Source: Solirubrobacter sp963736505 (GTDB taxonomy: Bacteria > Actinomycetota > Thermoleophilia > Solirubrobacterales > Solirubrobacteraceae). From it: a stretch of DNA of 64,000 nucleotides. This document shows, piece after piece, positions 54,301 through 64,000 of the stretch (position 1 is the first letter of the stretch; each line of letters starts with the position of its first letter). The stretch is taken from the NCBI GenBank assembly GCA_963736505.1, contig CAVTOZ010000003.1:1364001-1428000 (forward strand), read 5' to 3'. The translations under genes were made by a program, and so were the position numbers. The notes under the pieces are model-generated. The model did not search any database and had not been told where the DNA came from. It worked only from the letters and a program-made list of their open reading frames with translations.

Positions 54301-55056
54301 TCGCAGGTGCGCGATGTCGCCGAGGCCGCCAACCGCGGGCTGCAGGAGCTGCGCGCCGAGATCGCCGGCGTCCGTCAGGCCGCCGACACCGTCCGCTCCG
54401 ACGCCGCCGAGGCGCGCGCCGCCGCGCGCCGCAGCGACGAGCGCGTCGAGGCGATGCAGGCCGAGGTCGTGTTCGCGCTGACGAACCTCGAGGAGCTCAA
54501 GCAGGGCCTCAGCTCCGCCGGCCAGGCCGCCGTGATCGCGCGCCGCGAGGCCGAGCAGGCGCGCAAGGCGGCCCAGATCGTCGGCGACGGCTCGACCGAG
54601 CGCGTCACCGAGGTCTTCCAGCAGATCCTCGGGCTCGCCGCCGCGCGCAACGCCGGCGCGCGCCGCCCCGCGGCCCCCGCGGCCAAGAAGGCCGAGCCGG
54701 TCAAGCGCGAGCCGCGCCACGGCTTCGACGACGTGACGACGCCGATGGCGATCCTCAACCTCGACGGCAAGTTCAAGGAGCTCAACCCGGCGTTCGCCCG
54801 CCTGGTCGGCTACCAGGAGCACGAGTTCACGAAGGCCGCCTGGCCGTCCCCGCACGACCGGCGCGACTACAAGGACCAGCTCGAGCAGCTGCGCCGGCTC
54901 GGACTCGGCGATCTCGAGGGCGCCGAGGTCCAGAGCACCTACATGCACGGCCAGGGCCTGATGGTCCCGGTGGTCGGCAAGCTGTCGCTCAAGCTCGGCG
55001 AGGACGGCCTCCCGCTGCACCTGCTGCTCGAGGCCGAAGACCGCCACACATCTTGA
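51313..55056 (+). CDS. Giant PAS / coiled-coil / PAS protein
   Basis: A 1247-residue cytoplasmic protein with no TM segment. Residues about 28-150 form a PAS domain (LLRQIVGGYFVLTDGQGAVSKWSEPAELLFGRESEEILGQGFFETLIG). Residues about 200-1110 are an almost unbroken coiled coil rich in Ala, Glu and Arg, with internal repeats such as ELAALREAVAR and GRDEL. Residues about 1130-1245 are a second PAS domain (TPMAILNLDGKFKELNPAFARLVGYQEHEF). No kinase, GGDEF or HAMP output domain is visible. The protein would form a rod over 100 nm long with sensor heads at both ends. Its place between ruvX and mltG, just before the pilus genes, suggests a polar or divisome scaffold; this is inference. Confidence 0.85.
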   Translation: MNPPTTPPTSTPDAVLAGAAEGVEPPDALDALLRQIVGGYFVLTDGQGAVSKWSEPAELLFGRESEEILGQGFFETLIGGDLPPAGQAWRGFLDLGEPPQAPGTVKLIGRNTDGTEFPMAAVFVPVKLDEGFDFSLFLEDLSFELPMNLMLLRMRQQHPVVVRALRQAIEPVAQPWEGRTAGTLIVFTPLSSTPWVEQELARRQAERELADDAAEERLTNADPGIQGSVADLDDAAAVVARLLSALERIDELERVANGLPAQLEEARREAERRAADAERDAQALRAELQGAVSAGPDLELLARLDRLERARMDGEQGDADRRRALAAAESVQAQLAARLDQLERAGSDSAAGADARLAEAIAAAETRAAEAARRADAARAGFEARVEELERTRGGDAELAAQLERVRAEHEEAAQAARHELAETIERLERDRDRERESARAELAGALERVERVQREADSVREQLSAVTVERHTAEGLAGDDRRRLEELQREAESLRGRMDAMRDEAEAARAQGAELAELRGFVERQAESTAELRDAIARQDASNEELAALREAVARSAASSEELAALREAIARQEASAGEIAELRDAVARHDSVTAELRDQDVFSQLAALREAIGRQETQSDELSDLRRVLAEQDTVASRIAEQVSDLRAQVAAHEVAAGRAPEEAAVREEVKSLVGDAHTQLAALHARIEVLADTGREVAGLRERVEELGGAQQHLTALSERVDGLVRRDELTGFADAGELEALRERLDGFAGRDELTVLRQGLQAVAGRDEVHALREQLDALPGREELTELRERLDGLTGADEALTLAREALHRIDEVDRGAGTVLNDVQGIRDAVARMSGELEVARGQIGRAEAEALGAREAAASAGGAATAAREDASRAFEESTAMRRELETAAERLTLLGGDVERLGGAVAGVPESAAAARAEAAEARAAADGLAERLAAADERANALRGELSAGRERIDALGVQVERLGETVTHASDDAGERTALLRSELSQVRDVAEAANRGLQELRAEIAGVRQAADTVRSDAAEARAAARRSDERVEAMQAEVVFALTNLEELKQGLSSAGQAAVIARREAEQARKAAQIVGDGSTERVTEVFQQILGLAAARNAGARRPAAPAAKKAEPVKREPRHGFDDVTTPMAILNLDGKFKELNPAFARLVGYQEHEFTKAAWPSPHDRRDYKDQLEQLRRLGLGDLEGAEVQSTYMHGQGLMVPVVGKLSLKLGEDGLPLHLLLEAEDRHTS

Positions 55057-55127
55057 GTCGCCGCCGCGCTCGCTAGGATGCGCGGCGGTCACAACCCCTC
55101 GCTGTAGGCCGATCCAGGGCGCGGGGG

Positions 55128-56675
55128 GTGAAGCGATTCGGCATGTTCGGCAAGCGCTCGGACGAGACACGCACCTCTGAAGACCGCGCTCGCGCGGCCG
55201 CGCAGCGTGCCGCCAGGCGCTCCGGCCGCCCGCTGCCCGCGGACGCGTTCGAGGACGCCGTGCCGCCGCCGGACCTGGAGGACTTCCAGCGTCCCGAGCC
55301 GCAGCCGGAGCCGCAGCAGACGGTCGAGTACGTGCCGCCGTTCGACGAGCCCGGCGACGCTCGCCCAGAGGCTCGCGTCGCTGAGAGTCCCTCGCCTGGC
55401 GGCTCGCGACTCTCGGTCCCCGAGTCCGAATCCAACGAGACGCCGCGCGTGCGCCGGATCCCCCGCAACGACCCGCCGACGGCCGAGCACGAGGTCGAGG
55501 TGGAGAATGAAGCCGTCGCCGAGATCGAGTCGCCCGTCGCCGTGACCGACCCGCCGCCGCCTCCGCTCAGCCGTCCCGCCCCGGCCACGCCGCGCAAGCG
55601 CCCTCCGGCGCCGGGCTCGCCGCGCCGCGGCCGCACCGGGTACTGGGGCCGGCGCGTGTTCGGCGTGATCGCGCTGATCGTGATCGTCGCCGCGCTCTAC
55701 GCCATCAACGCGACCTTCCAGCCGTTCCACGGCGGCGACGACGGCAGCAAGACCGCGCAGATCGTGATCCCGGCGGGCTCCGACGCGGGCCAGATCGGCA
55801 AGCTGCTCGAGGCCAAGGGCGTGATCGACTCGGCGACCTGGTTCCAGCTCAACGCGACCCTCACCGGCCGCCGTGGCAAGCTGCGCTCCGGCCGCTTCAC
55901 GCTCCCGCTCGGGATGTCCAACGGCGACGCGATCAGCGCGCTGACGAAGACGCCGAAGGGTCCCAAGGCGGCGGCGACGTTCAAGCTCACGGTCACCGAG
56001 GGCCCGTCGCGCAAGGAGAACGCGGCGGCGATCGACAAGGACCTCGAGGGCAACTACCTGAAGGCGTCCGCCACTCCGTCGGTGCTCAGCCGCGTGCGCA
56101 GGCTCGGCGCGCCGAAGGGCACCAAGACCGCCGAGGGCTTCCTCTTCCCGGCGACGTACACGCTCACGAGCGGGGCGACGGCGGCCACGCTCGTCGGCGA
56201 GCAGCTCGCCGCCTACCGGCAGGCGATCGGCCACGTCAACATGAGCTACCCGAAGAAGAAGCACCTGAGCCGCTACGACGTGCTGATCATCGCCTCGATG
56301 ATCGAGCGCGAGGCGCAGCTGCCGCGCGAGCGCGCGCTCGTCTCGGCCGTGATCTACAACCGGCTCAAGCAGGGCATGACGCTCGGGATCGACGCGACGA
56401 TCCGGTACTACACGAACAACTGGCAGCGCCCGATCCTGCAGTCGGAGCTCAACAAGGACGAGCCGTACAACCTCTCGGTCAACCGCGGGCTGCCGCCGAC
56501 GCCGATCGGCAACCCGGGCCTGGCGTCGCTGAAGGCCGCGGCGCACCCCGCGAAGAAGTCGTACCTGTTCTACGTGCGCAAGCCGGGCAAGTCGGGCGAG
56601 CACGCCTTCTCGAGCACCGACGCGCAGTTCGAGAAGGACGTCCAGAAGTACCGGGACGCCCAAAAGGGCAAATGA
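55128..56675 (+). CDS. mltG: Endolytic murein transglycosylase MltG
   Basis: A 515-residue YceG-family enzyme that cuts nascent glycan strands at the outer face of the membrane. The first about 165 residues are a cytosolic, disordered, Pro/Glu-rich region, longer than in E. coli. One TM helix follows (VFGVIALIVIVAALYAI), then a LysM-like part (AQIVIPAGSDAGQIGKLLEAKG) and the catalytic domain with IIASMIEREAQLPRER, YNRLKQGMTLGIDATIRYY and LPPTPIGNPGLASLKAA. GTG 55128 is the start. Its stop overlaps aroE (ATGA). Confidence 0.92.
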   Translation: MKRFGMFGKRSDETRTSEDRARAAAQRAARRSGRPLPADAFEDAVPPPDLEDFQRPEPQPEPQQTVEYVPPFDEPGDARPEARVAESPSPGGSRLSVPESESNETPRVRRIPRNDPPTAEHEVEVENEAVAEIESPVAVTDPPPPPLSRPAPATPRKRPPAPGSPRRGRTGYWGRRVFGVIALIVIVAALYAINATFQPFHGGDDGSKTAQIVIPAGSDAGQIGKLLEAKGVIDSATWFQLNATLTGRRGKLRSGRFTLPLGMSNGDAISALTKTPKGPKAAATFKLTVTEGPSRKENAAAIDKDLEGNYLKASATPSVLSRVRRLGAPKGTKTAEGFLFPATYTLTSGATAATLVGEQLAAYRQAIGHVNMSYPKKKHLSRYDVLIIASMIEREAQLPRERALVSAVIYNRLKQGMTLGIDATIRYYTNNWQRPILQSELNKDEPYNLSVNRGLPPTPIGNPGLASLKAAAHPAKKSYLFYVRKPGKSGEHAFSSTDAQFEKDVQKYRDAQKGK

Positions 56676-57465
56676 TCCGACTGGGCGTCTGCGGGTGGCC
56701 GGTGGCCCACTCGCGCTCGCCGCAGATGCACACCGCCGCGCTCGCGGTGCTCGGGCTCGACTGGCGCTACCAGCGGCTGCCGATCCCGCCGGAGCTGTTC
56801 GCCGAGACCGTGCGCGCGCTGCCGGGCGCCGGCTTCCGCGGCGTCAACGTGACGATCCCGTACAAGGAGGCCGCACTGGCGGTCGCCGACCGCGCGAGCG
56901 AGTCCGCGCGCGCCATCGGCGCCGCCAACACGCTCACGTTCGAGCCGGGCGGCGAGATCCTCGCCGACAACACCGACGCGAGCGGCTTCCTCGCCGCGCT
57001 GCCGCGCTCCGCGTACGGCCGGACCGCGCTCGTGCTGGGCGCCGGCGGGTCCGCGCGGGCGGTGGTCTACGCGCTGCGCCAGGCCGGGGCGGCTGAGGTG
57101 CGCGTATGGAATCGGACGCCCGAGCGGGCCGCCGCGGTGGCGGACGAGCTCGGCGCCGTCGCGGTGCGCTCGGCGGAGCCCTCCGACATTCTCGTGAATT
57201 GCACGTCGATTGGGCTCTTGAACCCAGGCGACACGTTCAAGGCGCTTCCCCTGCGGGCCGATGAACTGGGTGCCGGAAGCCTGGTCGTGGACATGGTGTA
57301 CCGGCTCGGCGGCACCCTCCTGCTGCAGTCCGCGAGAGCGGCCGGCGCGGAGGTGGTCGACGGGCTGGAGATCCTGGTCGCGCAAGGCGCAGCCTCATTC
57401 GAGCGCTGGACCGGCCGGACGGCTCCCGATCAGGCGATGCGGGAGGCCGTCAGAGACATCGCCAC

Positions 57466-57469
<4 letters not shown>
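56672..57469 (+). CDS. aroE: Shikimate dehydrogenase
   Basis: A 265-residue NADP-dependent enzyme of aromatic amino-acid synthesis. Substrate motif GWPVAHSRSPQMHTAAL, catalytic Lys/Asp region NVTIPYKEAALA and NTDASGF, cofactor motif VLGAGGSARAVVYALR, followed by VWNRTPERAAAVA and INCTSIGL-like VNCTSIGLL. The ATG overlaps the mltG stop, and the stop overlaps the pilB start, so this metabolic gene is translationally joined to the pilus genes. Confidence 0.94.
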
Positions 57470-59277
<1,808 letters not shown>

Positions 59278-59329
59278 GGCCTGCGCCCCACTAAGGCATC
59301 GCGGTCCGGGTGCCGATGACTGGGGTGGC

Positions 59330-60418
59330 ATGAACTTCGATTTCGCGGACATCCTGCTCAAGGTCGTTGAGCACAAGGCCTCCGACCTCCACATCACCTC
59401 CGGCACTCCGCCGACCATCCGCGTCCGCGGCTCTCTGATGCCGCTCGAGGGTCATCCGAACCTGACGCCGACCGACACGCGCGAGATCGTCTACGCGATC
59501 CTGTCGTCCTCGCAGCGCCAGGTGCTCGAGACCGACTGGCAGCTCGACTTCGCGTACTCCGTGCCCGGCGTCGGCCGCTTCCGCGTCAACACCTTCTTCC
59601 AGCGCGGCACGCTCGCCGCCGCCTTCCGCCTGATCCCCTCCGAGACGGTGCCGATCGAGCAGCTCGGCCTCCCGCCCGTCATCCGCGCCTTCGCCAAGAA
59701 GCCGCGCGGGATCGTGCTCGTGACCGGGCCGACCGGCTCCGGCAAGTCCACGACGCTGGCCTCGCTGATCGACGAGATCAACGAGACGCGCGACGAGCAC
59801 ATCCTCACGATCGAGGACCCGATCGAGTTCCTGCACCGCCACAAGCGCTGCATCGTCAACCAGCGCGAGCTGGGCCAGGACGCGCCGTCGTTCGCGCTCG
59901 CCCTGAAGGCCGCGCTGCGCCAGGACCCTGACGTGATCCTCGTCGGCGAGATGCGCGACCAGGAGACGATCGCGACGGCGCTGACCGCCGCCGAGACCGG
60001 CCACCTGGTCTTCGCCACGCTCCACACGCAGGACGCGCCGCAGACGATCGACCGCATCATCGACGTGTTCCCGCCCGCCCAGCAGGGCCAGATCCGCGCG
60101 CAGCTCGCGATCGGCCTCCAGGGCGTCGTCACGCAGACGCTGCTGCCGACCGCCGACGGGATGGGCCGCTGCGTCGCCGCCGAGGTGCTCGTCCCGACCG
60201 CGGGCGTGCGCAACCTGATCCGCGAGGGCAAGACGCACCAGATCTACTCGCTGATCCAGACGGGCGGCGAGCACGGGATGCAGACGATGGACGCCTCGCT
60301 CGCCGGCCTCGTGCGGCAGGGCAAGATCACGATGGCGCTCGCCGAGTCGCGCTCCTCGCAGCCGGTCGAGATGCGCCGTCTCGCCGACAGCCTGACGCCG
60401 ATCACGGCGGGGGTGTGA
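59330..60418 (+). CDS. pilT: Type IV pilus retraction ATPase PilT
   Basis: A 362-residue retraction motor. The compact N-terminal domain ASDLHITSGTPPTIRVRGSL is typical of PilT. Walker A is VTGPTGSGKSTTLASL (about 132-147), Asp box TIEDPIEFLH, Walker B DPDVILVGEMRDQETI, and His box ATLHTQDAPQTIDRIIDVFP. No zinc motif, in contrast to PilB. It lies 52 bases after pilB and 1 base before pilC. The pair implies dynamic pili, hence twitching or DNA uptake. Confidence 0.95.
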   Translation: MNFDFADILLKVVEHKASDLHITSGTPPTIRVRGSLMPLEGHPNLTPTDTREIVYAILSSSQRQVLETDWQLDFAYSVPGVGRFRVNTFFQRGTLAAAFRLIPSETVPIEQLGLPPVIRAFAKKPRGIVLVTGPTGSGKSTTLASLIDEINETRDEHILTIEDPIEFLHRHKRCIVNQRELGQDAPSFALALKAALRQDPDVILVGEMRDQETIATALTAAETGHLVFATLHTQDAPQTIDRIIDVFPPAQQGQIRAQLAIGLQGVVTQTLLPTADGMGRCVAAEVLVPTAGVRNLIREGKTHQIYSLIQTGGEHGMQTMDASLAGLVRQGKITMALAESRSSQPVEMRRLADSLTPITAGV

Positions 60419-60419
60419 C

Positions 60420-61631
60420 ATGAGCTCGGCCGTTTGGAACTACAAGGCCATCGACGGCGCGGGCGTGCCGTCGAAGGGCCAGATCTCGGGCTCCCGCGAG
60501 TCCGTCACGGCCTCGCTGCGCGAGCAGGGGCTCAAGGTCGTCGGCCTGGACGAGAAGAAGTCCGGCCTGAAGATGGAGCTCACGCTCGTCAAGCGCGTGA
60601 AGGCGTCCGAGCTGACGGTCATGACGCGCCAGCTGGCGACGATGATCTCCTCGGGCATGACGCTCCTGCGAGCGTTCTACGTGCTCGAGGACCAGATCGA
60701 GAACAAGCTCCTCAAGGAGACGATCAGCGCGGTCCGCGAGGACATCGAGTCCGGCCTGAACTTCTCCGACGCGCTCGAGAAGCACCCGAAGGTCTTCAAC
60801 CCGCTCTACGTCTCGATGGTCCGCGCCGGTGAGACCGGCGGCGTGCTCGAGTCCTCGCTGGAGCGGGTCTCCGACCAGCTCGAGAAGGACGACGCGCTGC
60901 GCCGTCAGGTCAAGTCCGCGATGGCGTACCCGATCGTCGTGCTCTCGTTCGCGCTGACAGTGCTCATCGGCCTGATCGCGTTCATCGTCCCGGTGTTCGT
61001 GAAGGTCTTCAAGGACTTCGGCGGCGACCTGCCGCTGATCACCAAGATCACCGTCAAGGCGTCCAGCCTCGTCACGGGCTCCTGGTACATCCTCGTCCCG
61101 CTCGCCGTCGCGCTCGTGATCGGCTTCAAGAAGTGGCGCACGTCGAAGGTCGGGCGCCCGCAGTGGGACCGCCTGCGCCTGAGGATCCCCTTCAAGATCG
61201 GCGACACGGTCCAGAAGATCTGCCTCGCGCGCTGGTCGCGCACGTTCGCCGCGCTCTACTCCGCCGGCGTGCCGATCATGCAGGCGATCGAGATCACCGG
61301 CCAGACCGCGGGCAACGCCGTGCTGGAGAAGGCGATGGGCGACGTGATCGAGTCCGTCAAGTCCGGCGGCTCGATCGCGGACCCGCTCAAGGACAACGCG
61401 ATCTTCCCCTCGATGGTCGCCCAGATGATCGCCGTCGGCGAGGAGACGGGCAACCTCGACGCGATGCTCTCCAAGGTCGCGGACTTCTACGAGGACGAGG
61501 TCGCGGCCGCGGTCAAGGCGCTCACGTCGATCCTCGAGCCGGTCATGATCATCCTCGTCGGCGGCATCGTCGGCTTCATCGTGGTCGCGATGTACATGCC
61601 GATGTTCAAGGTCTACGACGCCATCAAGTAG
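60420..61631 (+). CDS. pilC: Type IV pilus inner-membrane platform protein PilC (GspF family)
   Basis: A 403-residue platform protein on which PilB and PilT act. Two homologous GspF domains (about 65-190 and 270-395): LTVMTRQLATMISSGMTLLRAFYVLE and WSRTFAALYSAGVPIMQAIEI, each followed by VRAGETGG- or VGEETGNLDAML-type motifs. TM helices at about 165-195 (VVLSFALTVLIGLIAFIVPVFV), 215-240 and the C-terminus. The rest of the usual pilus operon (pilins, PilD, PilMNO) is not in the window; repeats and a transposase follow instead. Confidence 0.94.
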   Translation: MSSAVWNYKAIDGAGVPSKGQISGSRESVTASLREQGLKVVGLDEKKSGLKMELTLVKRVKASELTVMTRQLATMISSGMTLLRAFYVLEDQIENKLLKETISAVREDIESGLNFSDALEKHPKVFNPLYVSMVRAGETGGVLESSLERVSDQLEKDDALRRQVKSAMAYPIVVLSFALTVLIGLIAFIVPVFVKVFKDFGGDLPLITKITVKASSLVTGSWYILVPLAVALVIGFKKWRTSKVGRPQWDRLRLRIPFKIGDTVQKICLARWSRTFAALYSAGVPIMQAIEITGQTAGNAVLEKAMGDVIESVKSGGSIADPLKDNAIFPSMVAQMIAVGEETGNLDAMLSKVADFYEDEVAAAVKALTSILEPVMIILVGGIVGFIVVAMYMPMFKVYDAIK

Positions 61632-61639
61632 CGCGGGCT

Positions 61640-61762
61640 GTTCTCACTTCTGTTCTCAGTTCAGAGAACTGAGAACTTCCTGCAAATGAGCAGGTTTTGA
61701 AAGTCATCCTCCCGAAACGCGAAGTGTTCTCAGTTCGCCATCCGCGAGTGTTCTCAGTTCGC
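61640..61762. repeat. Cluster of TTCTCAGTTC repeats after pilC
   Basis: GTTCTCAGTTC occurs at 61652-61662, inverted at 61666-61676 (a perfect 11-base stem with an AGA loop), and directly at 61724-61738 and 61748-61762, where a 15-base unit GTGTTCTCAGTTCGC is repeated 24 bases apart. An imperfect copy lies at 61640-61650. It could be a terminator with regulatory repeats or a protein-binding array. No gene lies in 61632-61912. Confidence 0.7.
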
Positions 61763-61839
61763 GGATAAACCGCGATCACGAGCAACGCGATCGGGCGCGA
61801 CATGGCGTCGCGGATGGGCGTTATCTAGGCAGGAACGAC

Positions 61840-61877
61840 AAAGAGCGCCGGCGGCCATTTGGCCGCCGGTGCTCTTT
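61840..61877. terminator. Strong bidirectional hairpin terminator
   Basis: AAAGAGCGCCGGCGGCC - ATTT - GGCCGCCGGTGCTCTTT: a 17-base stem with one mismatch, A-rich on the left and T-rich on the right, as expected for a Rho-independent terminator working in both directions. It separates the plus-strand pil operon from the minus-strand transposase region. Confidence 0.85.
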
Positions 61878-61912
61878 CGTTAGGTAGTGATGCGGGCGCT
61901 TGCCCGCGGGTG

Positions 61913-62149
61913 TCAGGACGCAGCGAGGCGCTGCGCGAGTTCGTCGCGCAGCTCGGGGTGTTCGATCAGGACGTCGACGGCGGATCGAATGCGGATGCCG
62001 AGCTTGTGGGCGTCGGCGACTTGCTCGGGTGAGAAGACGGGGTCGTAGCGGCCGAAGGTGATGCGCCCGTCGAGGAGCTCGATCTTGTCGAGGATGTCCG
62101 CCTCGACCAGGGCGTGGTACTGCGCGGTGTCCAGTTGGGTCGTGTTCAT
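61913..62149 (-). CDS. Small protein coupled to transposase gene, unknown
   Basis: A 78-residue frame (MNTTQLDTAQYHALVEADIL...IELLDGRITFGRYDPVFSPEQVADAHKLGIRIRSAV) ending with a helical HPELRDELAQRLAAS. The ATG at 62149 overlaps the stop of the transposase frame (TGATG). The pattern partly recalls the N-terminal segment of Uma2-like proteins (ALVEADIL, IELLDGRI), but there is no catalytic domain. It may be a passenger of the insertion sequence. Confidence 0.55.
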   Translation of the reverse strand: MNTTQLDTAQYHALVEADILDKIELLDGRITFGRYDPVFSPEQVADAHKLGIRIRSAVDVLIEHPELRDELAQRLAAS

Positions 62150-64000
62150 CAGGCGGCCCACGCGGGCGGGTCGCTCTTTGTGGCGCGGCCGCGGTTAAGC
62201 AGCGCCTGCGCGGCGGGGTCGGGCGTGCGCGGCACGCCCGCGACCGGGGCAAGCACCGGCTGGCGGCGGCGCCCGGGGCGGCGACGGGGTCGCGCGGGGT
62301 AGCTGCGGGTGCCGCGCGGCGGTTTGAGCAGTGCCGACCCGGTGCCGGCCGTGGTGGCGTCGTCGCGTTGTTGGCGCTGGTCGGCGATCACGAGCGCGGC
62401 GCGCCCGAGGTGCGCGAGTGAGAGCAGCGCTTGGTAGGTGGCGGCGTAGCGGACGCGTGGGCGGTCGGTGCCGGCGGCGCCGGTGCGGTTGTCGGCTTTG
62501 AGCGCGCCGAAGGCGGACTCGACCTGGTTGAGGCGTACGAGCATCGCCTCGCGGTAGGCGTGCAGGTCCGGTCGGCCCTCGGCGTGGTGCGGGTAGTGGG
62601 TGAAGTTGCTCCAGTCGAACATCGCGCGAATGCTCTTCTGGCCGCCGCTGCCTTCGCGGGCGCACTTGAGGCATTGACCCTTCAGGCGGAACTTGTGCTC
62701 CTTGTTCTCCTGCCCGGGCCGCAGCCCAGCGCGGCTGGGGCGATCGAAGGTGCTCTGGATGCACTCGGTGCCGTGGTGGGCGCAGATCAGCCGCCCATCG
62801 CCGGTGCGCCCGATCACGTCGCCGGTGTGCGAGGCGCCCTTGGGCAGCGCATAGATCGCATCGCGCCCGGCCTTCTTGCTGGCGCCAGGGTCTTGCTGCG
62901 ATCGCCGCCGGCCTTGCGGTGCCAGCGGAAGACCGGATGCACGCCGTAATCGACTTCCAGCAGCCGGCACCACTTGTCGGCGTCCCAGGCGGAGTCGCCG
63001 GCGACACACTCGATGATCTGCTCGCTGCAGAGCTCGGGCCAGAGCCGCAGCAGGTCAGACATCAGCGGCACGAGCGCGGTTGTCTCCTGCTGCTTGGCGT
63101 CGAAGGTGGCGTGAACGACGACCAGTCCAGTGGCCTGCTCGACGAGCACGACGTGGTAGAGGCCGCGGACGACCTTGCCGGCGCCGCGGCGGACCGCCTG
63201 TCCGAGCTCGGTGCTGGATGGGTTGGTGTTCTTGGTGTTGGCGCCGTGCGCGTAGGCGCGGAAGCCCATATCGGGGGCGTGCTTGCGCAGCTCGGCGTCG
63301 GCGCGCTCGCGGCGCACTTCGTCGCGTTGCTTCCAGAGCTGCTGGGCCTCCGGGCTCAGGCCCTCGGGCATCACGGCGTGGCGCGGCCCGCGCTGCGGCG
63401 CCCAGCCGGGAACGAGCATCCCGTCAATCAGCCAACGCCGTCCGATCTCGGAGTAGCCGAACTCGTCGCGCAGCGTCTTGAGGATCTCGACCGTCGCCGA
63501 CTGCGCGAGCTGATGCACATCATCGGTCAGGCGGGCGATGTGCGGGGCGAGCTCGGGCGCCTCGCCCATATGCCGCAGCGCGGTCTGGTAGGAGGGCACG
63601 GCGAACTCGCGACCGACCGCGGCCGAGAGCGCCTCGAAGTGCCCGCGCAGCGACGGCATCTTGACCAGCAACTCGCGCGCGCTGTCGGCGTGGCTGGTGT
63701 AGCCGGGGACCGCCATCGCAGCCATCACGGCCTTGACGCCTTCGACGTTGCGCTTGGCGTCCTGGCGGCGACGCTCGACCGTCCAGGCCGCCCAGAAACG
63801 CCGCCACTCCGGCTGCTGCGTGATCAGCCCCAAATCCTCGACCGCGTCGGTGGTCGCCGGGACCGCGAGCACCGGCGTTGTCGCGGTCATCGCCTTCTCG
63901 AACTCGGCCTGGTTGAACTCGTCGCGGCGGCGTTGCATCACCTGTTCCATCACGAACCGCAGCGTCGCCTCATCAGCGTCGGATGGCAGCGCCGCCGGGT
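62149..64000 (-). mobile_element. DDE-type insertion sequence transposase, -1 frameshift, start outside window
   Basis: A minus-strand transposase in two frames. The upstream frame (open to the window edge) has WLIDGMLVPGWAPQRGPRHA, GFRAYAHGANTKNTN, LYHVVLVEQATGLVVVHATFD and CVAGDSAWDADKWCRLLEVDYGVHPVF with candidate DDE aspartates. The downstream frame takes over at about 62885 with SKKAGRDAIYALPKGASHTGD and contains a zinc-ribbon-like CLKC and AMLVRLNQVESAFGALKADN with the candidate Glu. A -1 shift, or one lost base, joins them. It may be programmed or decay. The general family resembles IS1182/IS4-type DDE transposases. The terminal inverted repeats were not found, so the element limits are unknown. 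Confidence 0.7.

Overview
This is a high-GC actinobacterial chromosome segment. Its core genes suggest a member of Thermoleophilia (Solirubrobacterales-like): an alaS-ruvX-mltG-aroE string runs straight into pilB-pilT-pilC, hisS and aspS are adjacent, and an IscU-like domain is fused to an actinobacterial-type MnmA. The taxonomic placement is inference; no rRNA is present.

Layout. (1) 1-1980: 5' part of a class A penicillin-binding protein on the minus strand. (2) 2126-36120: two related integrative elements in tandem in the 3' half of one tRNA gene with anticodon CAT. The only intact tRNA is at 36047-36120. Partial copies of its 3' half lie at 2126-2168 and 15044-15087. Each element has a tyrosine integrase just inside its right-hand att copy, and similarly spaced GGGGACA repeats near both ends. 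Element 1 (about 2.1-15.1 kb) carries metabolic cargo: a methyltransferase, a membrane glycosyltransferase, an alpha/beta hydrolase and a LysR-controlled oxidoreductase operon. It also carries many decayed fragments, including the tail of a relaxase and a piece of a second integrase. Element 2 (about 15.0-36.1 kb) carries defence-type cargo: DUF429; an unknown protein + PLD nuclease + SF2 helicase operon; a DGQHR protein + small ORF + unknown protein + D12 adenine methyltransferase operon; a frameshifted MobF relaxase; a DUF4160/DUF2442 pair; and a CBASS-like trio of CD-NTase, E2-like protein and a one-TM protein. Both integrases and the relaxase are broken, so the tandem looks stranded.

(3) 36.2-61.6 kb: intact core genome. 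It holds a secreted six-cysteine protein, a GcvT-like protein, an MFS exporter with its MarR regulator, an M29-like peptidase, a formiminotransferase-like protein, an MBL-fold hydrolase, hisS, aspS, a thioredoxin-fold membrane protein, the iscU-mnmA fusion, a NUDIX hydrolase, alaS, ruvX, a 1247-residue PAS/coiled-coil protein, mltG, aroE and the type IV pilus motor genes pilB, pilT and pilC. (4) 61.6-64.0 kb: a repeat cluster, a strong terminator and a DDE-type transposase with a frameshift that runs off the window.

The core genes are tightly coupled by ATGA, GTGA or TTGA overlaps and show no frameshifts, whereas frameshifts and stops cluster in the mobile DNA. The disruptions are therefore more likely real decay than poor sequence. 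The best candidates for undescribed biology are the two adjacent element 2 operons (PLD-helicase and DGQHR-methyltransferase), the E2-containing CD-NTase trio, the IscU-MnmA fusion and the giant PAS/coiled-coil protein embedded in the alaS-pil cluster.
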